From Gemmatimonadota bacterium (GTDB taxonomy: Bacteria; Latescibacterota; UBA2968; UBA8231): DNA of 5,641 nucleotides. The notes beneath the pieces are model-generated. The model was given only the letters and a program-made list of their open reading frames with translations. It had not been told where the DNA came from and searched no databases. How positions within the stretch are numbered: position 1 is the stretch's first letter; each line of letters begins with the position of its first letter. The stretch covers positions 1-5,641 of the forward strand of contig JAPOZF010000339.1 of the NCBI GenBank assembly GCA_026706165.1. The letters run 5' to 3'. Positions 1 through 5,409 of this stretch are shown here, in pieces. A program made the position numbers and the translations under genes.

Positions 1-78
1 CTGCTTTCGAATTGCAGCTTCGGGCTCGGCGATGCGATCCGAGCCGACGATGGCCAGCTCGAACACCGGGTGGGGCAT
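1..78 (-). CDS. Unidentified protein, N-terminal fragment (runs off window)
   Basis: An ATG at 78 opens a frame that stays open to the window edge, giving 26 residues that begin MPHPVFELAIVGSDRI. Nearly all codons end in G or C, as in the neighbouring genes, and the frame has a stop codon shortly upstream with no other usual start between, so the ATG is the natural start. A weak AGCAGG-like ribosome binding site lies a few bases before it. It is the next gene after hprK, 127 bp downstream on the same strand. In many bacteria that position holds rapZ or a PTS component, but the visible residues show no P-loop and do not match the start of RapZ as I know it. I do not recognise it. A second open frame from an ATG at 188 overlaps it but reads as Ser/Pro/Arg-rich, non-protein-like sequence. 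Confidence 0.4.
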   Translation of the reverse strand, partial: MPHPVFELAIVGSDRIAEPEAAIRKQ

Positions 79-205
79 CGACCTGCTCTGGGAAATGAAC
101 GGTTGCGAGCCGGATTAAAGGGAAGGAGGCTGAACGCCTGGAGATCCGGTGGAAAATATCCCGGGACCCGGGTGAGATCAACGCGCATCGGAGAGTGTGG
201 GAGGT

Positions 206-1153
206 TCAGGAATCGCCCCGCTTCTTGCGCTGCATCCTTCTGATCAGCCGCTTGTTGAACTCCTGGGCAGCGTGATAGCCGTCGAGACGCAGCAGGTAGT
301 TGAAGGCTATTGCCTCGGCAATCACGGTGATGTTTTTCCCCGGGAAGATCGGCACGGTGATCTCCGGGACCTCGACCCCGAGAATAAGCTTGCCCTTGTC
401 GTCGATCCCGATGCGCTCGTAGTCGAAATCCGCCTGCCAGTCTACCAGGGTCACGATCACTTCCACCCTCTTCTGCCGGCGGGTGCCGCCGATTCCGAAC
501 AGCCTCTTGATGTCGACGACGCCGATTCCCCGGATCTCCATGTGATCCTGCAACAGCTCAGGGCTGCGTCCTACGAGGATGCCCTGGGCCTGCCTGGTGA
601 TGATAACGGTGTCGTCGGCGACCAGACGGTGCCCCCTCTCCACCAGGTCGAGGCCGATTTCGCTCTTGCCAATGGAGCTGCGGCCGACGACGAGAAGGCC
701 GACTCCGTGGACGTCGACGAGGGTGCCGTGCATGGTGACCTGGGGAGAGAAGACAGGATCGAGGTAGAAGTGCAGGAGGTGGATGAACTTGGTTGTGTCG
801 AATTCCGTTCTGAGCAGGGGGATGTTGTTCTTGTTTGCAAGGATTCTCAGCTCGGGAAGCAAGCGGCCGCGGCCGGTCACCACGATACAGGGGAGTTCGA
901 ACTGGTAGATGATTTCCAATGCCTGCAGGCGCCGGTCCGGAGGCAGGCTGCGGAGGTAGTCGATTTCGAGATTGCCGAGGATCTGGACCGGGGCGAATGT
1001 GAAGATCTCGACGAAACCGGTAAGGGTCAGCCCCGGACGATTGGCGTCAGCGCTGTTGATGGTGCGTCCCATCCCCTTGTCCCCGGCGAGCAGACGCAGG
1101 CCCAGCGGGCGCCCGTACTGTTTCAGCAATGCATCTATCGTCAGTTCCGACAT
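206..1153 (-). CDS. hprK: HPr kinase/phosphorylase
   Basis: HprK phosphorylates a serine of the phosphocarrier HPr (or an HPr-like protein) using ATP or pyrophosphate, and reverses this with phosphate. It links carbon and energy state to PTS activity or regulation in the cytoplasm. The 315-residue product has the usual length. The N-terminal domain covers about residues 1-130. The catalytic domain follows, with H142 in HGTLVDVHG, a Walker A loop GRSSIGKS (157-164), the catalytic LVADD (177-181), the family signature MEIRGIGVVDIKRLFG (205-220) and the late loop VPIFPGKN (267-274). The P-loop is unusual: the family normally has an acidic residue and Gly where R158 and S160 stand. The start at 1153 gives the typical MSELTIDALL opening; a longer frame to 1354 only adds shadow sequence from rsgA. 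No good ribosome binding site is close, and the start lies inside the 3' end of rsgA, so translation is probably coupled. No HPr gene is visible. Confidence 0.95.
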   Translation of the reverse strand: MSELTIDALLKQYGRPLGLRLLAGDKGMGRTINSADANRPGLTLTGFVEIFTFAPVQILGNLEIDYLRSLPPDRRLQALEIIYQFELPCIVVTGRGRLLPELRILANKNNIPLLRTEFDTTKFIHLLHFYLDPVFSPQVTMHGTLVDVHGVGLLVVGRSSIGKSEIGLDLVERGHRLVADDTVIITRQAQGILVGRSPELLQDHMEIRGIGVVDIKRLFGIGGTRRQKRVEVIVTLVDWQADFDYERIGIDDKGKLILGVEVPEITVPIFPGKNITVIAEAIAFNYLLRLDGYHAAQEFNKRLIRRMQRKKRGDS

Positions 1154-2061
1154 TCGGCTGTCGGCTCGGGAAGGCTTTCCTGGATGCGCTTGAAGCCCTC
1201 GTAGCGCACGCCCGTTATCCTCCCGGACTCCACCGCGTCGCGAATCGCACACCCGGGCTCGCGGATGTGGGTGCAGTCCCGGAACCGGCACTGCCCGGCC
1301 AAGGGCGCCATTTCGACAAAATACCTGGTGAGCTGTCGGCGGTTGATCCCCCACGGCTGCAGTGACTTGACGCCCGGGGTGTCGGCGACGTAACCGCCGC
1401 GCCGCAGCCTGTGAAGGTGAACGGTCGTCGTGGTATGGCGCCCGCGGTCGTGCCTTTTCATCAGCCCGGCCGTAGATAGGTCGAGGCTCGGATCGATGCA
1501 GTTGAGAATTGTCGATTTGCCGACACCGGACTGTCCCACTAGCGCCGACACGCGGCCAGCCAGCGTCTCCGCCAAGGCGTGGATCCCCTCCCCCGTCCTT
1601 GCTGAAGTGAGAAGCACGCGGTATCCCAGGTCCCCGTAGATGCGCACTACTTCATGCACTCCCGGGTCCTTCAAGAGGTCGATTTTGTTGAGACAGATCA
1701 GGGGCTCGACCTTTCCTTCCTGGGCCATTACCAAGGCGCGGTCGATGAACCCCGGGCGGACGGCTGGCTGACGGGCGGCGACGACCACGGCGAAGCAATC
1801 GACATTGGCGGCGAGAATCTGTTCGCATGGCCGCCTTCCCGCCATCGCACGGGAAAGCTTTGAATGCCTGGGATGGCGTTCCTCGATAACGCCGGTAGAT
1901 TCGGTCGTAGGCTCGAATTCCACCCAGTCCCCGGTAGCGACCGGAGACTGGATTTCCCGCGGCCCGGATTTCATCCGGCCTCGAAGCTCGCATTGCCAGC
2001 TCCTGCCATCCGCCTCTACGGTCGATTGCAGCCCGGAAACCCGCAGCACAAGGCCCCTCAT
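1141..2061 (-). CDS. rsgA: Ribosome small-subunit-dependent GTPase A
   Basis: RsgA (YjeQ/YloQ) is a circularly permuted GTPase that binds the maturing 30S ribosomal subunit and helps late assembly. The 306-residue product is normal in length. It has an N-terminal OB-fold (about 1-70, including SPVATGDWVEF), then the GTPase motifs in permuted order: G4 NKID (125-128), G5 TSAR (152-155), G1 GQSGVGKST (176-184), G2 GRHTTTT (207-213) and G3 DTPG (227-230). The C-terminal zinc knuckle has the C-x4-C-x-H-x5-C pattern at C258, C263, H265 and C271. All key residues are intact. The ATG at 2061 lies 6 bp after the stop of the metallophosphoesterase gene, with a GAGGGG site inside that gene's 3' end. 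The stop overlaps the hprK start by 13 bp. RsgA is known from other bacteria to bind (p)ppGpp. The identification is firm. Confidence 0.97.
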   Translation of the reverse strand: MRGLVLRVSGLQSTVEADGRSWQCELRGRMKSGPREIQSPVATGDWVEFEPTTESTGVIEERHPRHSKLSRAMAGRRPCEQILAANVDCFAVVVAARQPAVRPGFIDRALVMAQEGKVEPLICLNKIDLLKDPGVHEVVRIYGDLGYRVLLTSARTGEGIHALAETLAGRVSALVGQSGVGKSTILNCIDPSLDLSTAGLMKRHDRGRHTTTTVHLHRLRRGGYVADTPGVKSLQPWGINRRQLTRYFVEMAPLAGQCRFRDCTHIREPGCAIRDAVESGRITGVRYEGFKRIQESLPEPTAECRN

Positions 2062-2067
2062 CCTCTA

Positions 2068-2790
2068 CTATTCCCCTCTTCCGAGACGCTCGGCCAGGTA
2101 TTCGGGCCAGTCAGCCTGGCGGAGTTTATCCTGCGTCCTCTCGACGGGGTACTCGACCCGGCGCAGCTGGACATACTCCGAGTCAACATCCCAGAGTGCG
2201 TACGAGGCCCGGCGGTCCCCGTCCCGAGGCTGTCCGACGCTCCCGGGGTTGACGAGATACCGATGCGGTCCCACCGAGACTTCCGATGAAGTGAGCGAGG
2301 TCACCTGGCCTCCGGTTCGGCAATAGATCCCCGGGTAATGGGTATGGCCGACGAAGGCGACCCTCCAGTCCAGCCGCTCGAGACACCAGGAGATGTCCCG
2401 GTGCAGAACCAGGTGCAGCCAGTTCTCGGGCCGGACCGGATTTGCGTGGGCGAAAACAGCATCGAATTCAACGTGCCGGAAGCCGAAGTGGCGGATGTAG
2501 TCGAGCTCGGTTTCGGAAACGAGATCGCGTGAACGCAGGATCGCATTGCGGGCCAAGGCGTTCAAGCTTCGGGACTGTCTGCTGTCGACAAGGGCCTGGT
2601 CGTGATCCCCGAGCACGCACACGAACTCGTGCTCCCGCAGTCTGTTGACGCAGGCGACCGGGTCCGCACCGTAGCCGACGATGTCCCCGACGGCAACGAA
2701 GTGATCGGCTCCCTCTTTTTCCGCGGCGATCAACACCGCCTCGAGAGCTTCGAGGTTGGCGTGTACGTCAGCGAGGATGGCGTATTTCAC
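2068..2790 (-). CDS. Calcineurin-like metallophosphoesterase (YfcE/MJ0936 type)
   Basis: This 240-residue protein belongs to the compact bacterial metallophosphoesterase family, two-metal enzymes that hydrolyse phosphomonoesters or phosphodiesters; the substrate cannot be told from sequence. The metal-binding blocks are visible in order: D8 and H10 in ADVHAN, GDIVGYG (35-41), GDHD (61-64), AHAN (114-117), GHTH (148-151) and NPGSVGQPRD (181-190). The third block is normally GNHD, so the usual metal-ligand Asn is Asp62 here. The start is a GTG at 2790, preferred because the protein must begin just before the first metal motif; no strong ribosome binding site is seen. It lies 79 bp after prs copy B and 6 bp before rsgA, probably in the same transcript. 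No signal peptide is seen, so it is likely cytoplasmic. The family is firm, the role unknown. Confidence 0.92.
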   Translation of the reverse strand: MKYAILADVHANLEALEAVLIAAEKEGADHFVAVGDIVGYGADPVACVNRLREHEFVCVLGDHDQALVDSRQSRSLNALARNAILRSRDLVSETELDYIRHFGFRHVEFDAVFAHANPVRPENWLHLVLHRDISWCLERLDWRVAFVGHTHYPGIYCRTGGQVTSLTSSEVSVGPHRYLVNPGSVGQPRDGDRRASYALWDVDSEYVQLRRVEYPVERTQDKLRQADWPEYLAERLGRGE

Positions 2791-2869
2791 CGAACGGTTT
2801 CAGCGACGATCCGGGGGGACTGCCCCACGGAAACCCGGCTTGAGAGGCATGTTGCAGCCACCCCGGTAG

Positions 2870-3805
2870 TCAGAAGAGAGCACTGATGGAAGTCTCTTCG
2901 TGAATCGCCTTTATCGCGTTGGCGAAGTGGTCGGCCACGGAACAGACGGTGAGTTTGGAGTGGTCTTCCTCGGGAGCCTGCGGGATCGTGTCGGTCACCG
3001 TCAACCCCGCCAGTATGGACTTGTCGATCCTGGGGAGAGCGGCTTCAGCGAGGGTGCCGTGCACGCATCCCGCGTAGATCGTTTCAGCGCCCCTTGCTAC
3101 CAAAGCCTCGGAGCCCGCAATTACGGAGTCCCCCGTTATTATTTCATCGTCGAAAAGAATGGCATTTTTTCCCTCGACGTCACCGATTGCGCCGATGTCC
3201 CCGACCTCCCCTTCCTGAGTTCGCCGGTTGTCGAGGACTACGAGCGGCAACCCGAGATGACGCGCGTATCCCTCGGTGACCTTGGCGCGGCTGATGTCCG
3301 GTGCGACGGCGACGGCATTCTCTATTTCCCTGCTGCGAAAGTCTTCGCAAATGGTTGAAACCCCACTGAGCTGATCGACCGGTATTCTGCAGAACCCCAT
3401 GATCTGGGGGCTGTGCAGGGTCATGGTGAGGATGCGGTCGGCGCCTGCCTCGGTGAGCAGGTCGGCCATCAGCCGGCCGGCGACCGATATGCGGGGTTCG
3501 TCCTTGCTGTCGGCGAGCGAATACGGGTAGTATGGCAATACCGCGGTGATGCGTCCGGCGGAAGCGAACTTCAAAGCGTCCAGGGCGATGAGCAATTCCA
3601 TCAGGTGCTCGCTGACCGGAGCGCAGGAGGTCTGAATGAAAAAGACGTCGCAGCCGCGGACGTTCTCGCAGATCTTGACTTTGAGGTTTTCGTTGCTGAA
3701 ACGGATGATCTCGAGGCCCCCCGGGGCCACCCCCAGCGATTCGCAGATTCTCGCCGCGAGGTCGGGATTGCTGTTTCCTGCGAAGACCTTGAGCTTGTTG
3801 GTCAT
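2870..3805 (-). CDS. Divergent ribose-phosphate pyrophosphokinase paralogue (copy B)
   Basis: Family members make PRPP from ribose 5-phosphate and ATP for nucleotide, histidine and tryptophan synthesis. The 311-residue product aligns over its full length: FSNENLKVKI (36-45), VRGCDVFFIQ (49-58), a LMELLI segment (68-73), ASAGRITAVLPYYPY (81-95), the conserved H131 in LTMTLHSPQI, GDVEGKNAILFDD (208-220) and a typical C-terminus with IHEETSISALF. It resembles the PRPP synthetase subgroup whose ATP loop reads about YVRSDKKDEPR. Several normally conserved positions differ: L97 for the ATP-loop Arg, T129 for Asp before Leu-His, N193 for the catalytic-loop Lys of DKRR, and EIITGDS (221-227) where a Gly-rich PRPP loop is expected. 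It may be a specialised enzyme or a non-catalytic partner. The ATG at 3805 is chosen; a GTG directly before it (3808) is equally served by the GGAG at 3814-3817. It follows the TPR gene by 28 bp. Confidence 0.88.
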   Translation of the reverse strand: MTNKLKVFAGNSNPDLAARICESLGVAPGGLEIIRFSNENLKVKICENVRGCDVFFIQTSCAPVSEHLMELLIALDALKFASAGRITAVLPYYPYSLADSKDEPRISVAGRLMADLLTEAGADRILTMTLHSPQIMGFCRIPVDQLSGVSTICEDFRSREIENAVAVAPDISRAKVTEGYARHLGLPLVVLDNRRTQEGEVGDIGAIGDVEGKNAILFDDEIITGDSVIAGSEALVARGAETIYAGCVHGTLAEAALPRIDKSILAGLTVTDTIPQAPEEDHSKLTVCSVADHFANAIKAIHEETSISALF

Positions 3806-3833
3806 CACCCCTTCTCCGCTGACAGCAGCCTGC

Positions 3834-4496
3834 TCACAGCCTCCTCAGTTGCTCGCGGGCCTTGGCGACAAGGGGAGAGGTGGGAAAATCGCGCGCGATT
3901 CGGCCCAGAGCCTTCTTCTGCGCCGCGGTGTCACCGGCCAGGGCGAAACAGCGTGAAGCGCTCATCAGGGCCAGTGCCCCCTGCTGTCCATCGTGCCGGT
4001 CGGCAAACTGCTCGTATTTCTGCGCCGCCCGGGCGAATTGTCCCTGCGATTCGATGCAGGCCGCTACACCGCTCCAGGCTGCGAACACGAGAACGTCCAC
4101 ATCCCCGTAGTCCTCGAGGTATGTTTCGTACAGGCGTTGGGCTTCGTCGAGCCGACCCTGGTGGAAGTAGCGGTTGGCCAGGTAGACCACTCCCTGGGCC
4201 GCCGCGGGGGTCCCGGGATTTTCCCTGATCAGGTGTTCGGCGATCTCCATCGCCTGCGTTGCCTCCCCGTTCGCGTCCGCTATCAGAACCTGGCCGAACT
4301 TCGCCGACGCTTCCAGGCGTGCCTTTTCCTCGGCGCTGCGCATGTAGGTGATCAGCACGACGATCACCACCACCGCTGCGGCGGCGGCGATGACGAACTG
4401 CATCCGCTCCTTCAGGAAGTCCGCGGCCTGCATGATCCACTCGACGAAACGGTCTTCCTCGAGCTCTGCCCTGGTAGGTCTTTCGCTCTTTGCCAT
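3834..4496 (-). CDS. Membrane-anchored TPR protein (YfgM-like)
   Basis: The 220-residue product has a charged N-terminal cytoplasmic tail with the motif RAELEEDRFVEWI (9-21), one hydrophobic segment at about 34-51 rich in Ala, Val and Ile, and then a helical repeat region to the C-terminus. TPR-like helices are visible around 63-92, 97-127 (the clearest, with AAAQGVVYLANRYFHQGRLDEAQRLY spanning about 98-123), 135-165 and 173-203. The layout matches single-pass proteins such as YfgM, whose TPR region lies outside the cytoplasmic membrane and takes part in SecYEG/periplasmic chaperone contacts; similar tails occur in many phyla without known function. The ATG at 4496 has an AAGGTG ribosome binding site (4501-4506). 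It sits 15 bp after apt and 28 bp before prs copy B, so it is probably cotranscribed with both. A direct role in PRPP metabolism is not indicated. Confidence 0.85.
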   Translation of the reverse strand: MAKSERPTRAELEEDRFVEWIMQAADFLKERMQFVIAAAAAVVVIVVLITYMRSAEEKARLEASAKFGQVLIADANGEATQAMEIAEHLIRENPGTPAAAQGVVYLANRYFHQGRLDEAQRLYETYLEDYGDVDVLVFAAWSGVAACIESQGQFARAAQKYEQFADRHDGQQGALALMSASRCFALAGDTAAQKKALGRIARDFPTSPLVAKAREQLRRL

Positions 4497-4511
4497 CTGG
4501 CACCTTTGTCG

Positions 4512-5057
4512 TCAATCGGGATATTGTATGACAGACTCGACGCGGTACCGGCCGAGCCGGTCGCGCCCCCGGAGAGCATTCAGCTCGACCAGGAAACTGA
4601 CTGCGGCGATGTTTGCCCCGAGCTGTTCGAGCAGGCGGCAGGACGCAGCCATTGTGCCGCCGGTTGCGAGAACGTCGTCTACCATCAGCACCCGGTCCCC
4701 GGGGTGCAGGGCATCGCGGTGTACTTCCACCTCCGAGGTCCCGTATTCCAGTTCGTACTCTTGCCCGACAACGTCTCCAGGCAGCTTTCCGGACTTCCGT
4801 ACCGGAACGAACCCGCAATCGAGAGAGACCGCGATAGGAGCCCCGAGAATGAAGCCGCGTGCTTCCACCCCGACGACCATGTCTACCTCGGGGGCGCCGA
4901 AAGGGGCGGCCATCGCCGCGACCGCCGCCCTCAACCCGGATCGGTCTTTGAGCAGGGTGGTAATGTCCCGGTAAAGTATCCCCGGTTTCGGAAAGTCGGG
5001 GATGTCCCTGATCAAATCAGTCAAGCGATCGACCTCGGCCTTACCGACACTGTCCAT
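4512..5057 (-). CDS. apt: Adenine phosphoribosyltransferase
   Basis: Apt joins adenine and PRPP to give AMP and pyrophosphate, a one-step cytoplasmic salvage reaction. The 181-residue product carries the Apt-specific opening IRDIPDFPKPGILYRDIT (16-33), GVEARGF (63-69), RKSGKLPG (87-94), YELEYG (101-106) with the acidic residue of the flexible catalytic loop, and the PRPP-binding loop VDDVLATGGT (126-135). All appear intact. Most Apt proteins are about 170 residues. The ATG at 5057 adds about 11 residues and has no clear ribosome binding site, whereas an in-frame TTG at 5024 follows a GAGG (5033-5036) by 8 bases and would give 170 residues; either could be the true start. A promoter candidate lies 80-110 bp upstream, so apt probably heads the run of genes down to hprK. 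Its co-substrate is the product of the prs-family genes on either side. Confidence 0.95.
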   Translation of the reverse strand: MDSVGKAEVDRLTDLIRDIPDFPKPGILYRDITTLLKDRSGLRAAVAAMAAPFGAPEVDMVVGVEARGFILGAPIAVSLDCGFVPVRKSGKLPGDVVGQEYELEYGTSEVEVHRDALHPGDRVLMVDDVLATGGTMAASCRLLEQLGANIAAVSFLVELNALRGRDRLGRYRVESVIQYPD

Positions 5058-5126
5058 AGGTGTTCGACCGCTGATCCCGGGGCCGTATCGCTGCGGGGAG
5101 GGCGTCGAAAAAATGACGGAACTTAC

Positions 5127-5141
5127 TGTTACATATTAACA
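5127..5141. promoter_or_regulatory. Inverted repeat TGTTA-N5-TAACA, candidate operator
   Basis: A perfect 5-bp inverted repeat with a 5-base A/T-rich centre lies in the most AT-rich part of the apt upstream region, inside otherwise GC-rich DNA. It overlaps the predicted -10 element of the apt promoter, where a bound repressor would block transcription. It does not resemble the E. coli PurR operator. Repeats this short arise by chance in AT-rich promoter DNA, so this is a candidate only. Confidence 0.3.
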
Positions 5142-5167
5142 TAAGCCTCCCGGGTTCCGGCAGTCAA
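5138..5167 (-). promoter_or_regulatory. apt: Candidate sigma70-type promoter for apt
   Basis: Read on the minus strand, TTGACT (5162-5167, five of six matches to TTGACA) is followed after 18 bases by TATGTT (5138-5143, four of six matches to TATAAT). It lies about 80 bases before the apt ATG in an AT-rich patch of an otherwise GC-rich region, which gives a plausible leader. No other good promoter is seen in the spacers down to hprK. The call rests on motif match and position only. Confidence 0.45.
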
Positions 5168-5194
5168 AGAGGCGGGAAAGGTGGGTGAGCGACT

Positions 5195-5216
5195 GTGGAT
5201 CCGGGAGTCGATCCAC
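5195..5216 (-). terminator. Hairpin just after the DUF5989 gene, possible weak terminator
   Basis: GTGGATC (5195-5201) and GATCCAC (5210-5216) form a perfect 7-bp stem with an 8-base loop, starting 2 bases after the stop codon of the small membrane-protein gene. The position suits a transcript end or processing site. There is no run of T directly after it on the minus strand, only C/T-mixed sequence, so it is not a classical intrinsic terminator; it could instead stabilise the 3' end of the prs-DUF5989 message. Confidence 0.3.
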
Positions 5217-5218
5217 CA

Positions 5219-5380
5219 TCAGAAAAGCGTGTAAATGAATGGAGCAAGCGCCGATCCCTCGGTGAGGACGATCAGCATCCCGAGCAGGACAAGGGTGGCG
5301 AAAATCGGTCCCAGCCACCACTTCTTCCGCACCTGCATAAAGGCCCACAACTCGAAGATGATACTGAATCTGCTCGCCAT
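5219..5380 (-). CDS. DUF5989-like small membrane protein
   Basis: This 53-residue protein starts MASRFSIIFELWAFMQVRKK, followed by one long hydrophobic segment (about 21-40) and the C-terminal motif EGSALAPFIYTLF (41-53). The pattern of an ELW-F--VRKK-W head, one membrane helix and a GSA-APFIYTLF tail is what I know of the DUF5989 family, about 50 residues long and of unknown function. From memory, members often lie next to SxtJ-like proteins and carbamoyltransferases in saxitoxin-like or surface-polysaccharide clusters; none of those genes is in this window. The positive VRKK before the helix suggests the N-terminus stays in the cytoplasm. The ATG at 5380 has a GAGG site 5 bases upstream (5386-5389) and lies 29 bp after the prs copy A stop, so the two are probably cotranscribed. 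A longer frame up to 5611 is a shadow of prs. Confidence 0.85.
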   Translation of the reverse strand: MASRFSIIFELWAFMQVRKKWWLGPIFATLVLLGMLIVLTEGSALAPFIYTLF

Positions 5381-5409
5381 GTGATCCTCAAGGGCTTGGG
5401 GCGGCTCCG

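Noticed and set aside
126..140. Possible hairpin AGGC-TGAAC-GCCT as a terminator after hprK
   Set aside because: The stem is only 4 bp and no real T-run follows on the minus strand, so it is too weak to call.
197..1204. Plus-strand open frame of 335 residues
   Set aside because: It lies antisense to hprK, is very rich in Asp, Glu and Val as expected from the complement of GC-rich codons, and shows no family motif. hprK on the other strand is certain.
1154..1354. Longer N-terminus for hprK (67 extra residues)
   Set aside because: The extension lies wholly within rsgA, is Arg/Pro/Gly-rich, and would make the protein far longer than normal HprK. The start at 1153 gives the usual opening.
2791..2869. 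Possible regulatory element between prs copy B and the metallophosphoesterase gene
   Set aside because: I see only a weak GGGG/CCCC pairing and no promoter-like hexamers; nothing supportable.
3931..4818. Minus-strand open frame of 295 residues in another frame
   Set aside because: It overlaps apt and the TPR gene out of frame and reads as Arg/Gly/Pro-rich shadow sequence.
3993..5144. Plus-strand open frame of 383 residues
   Set aside because: It runs antisense across the TPR gene, apt and the promoter region, all better supported; the translation has no recognisable domain.
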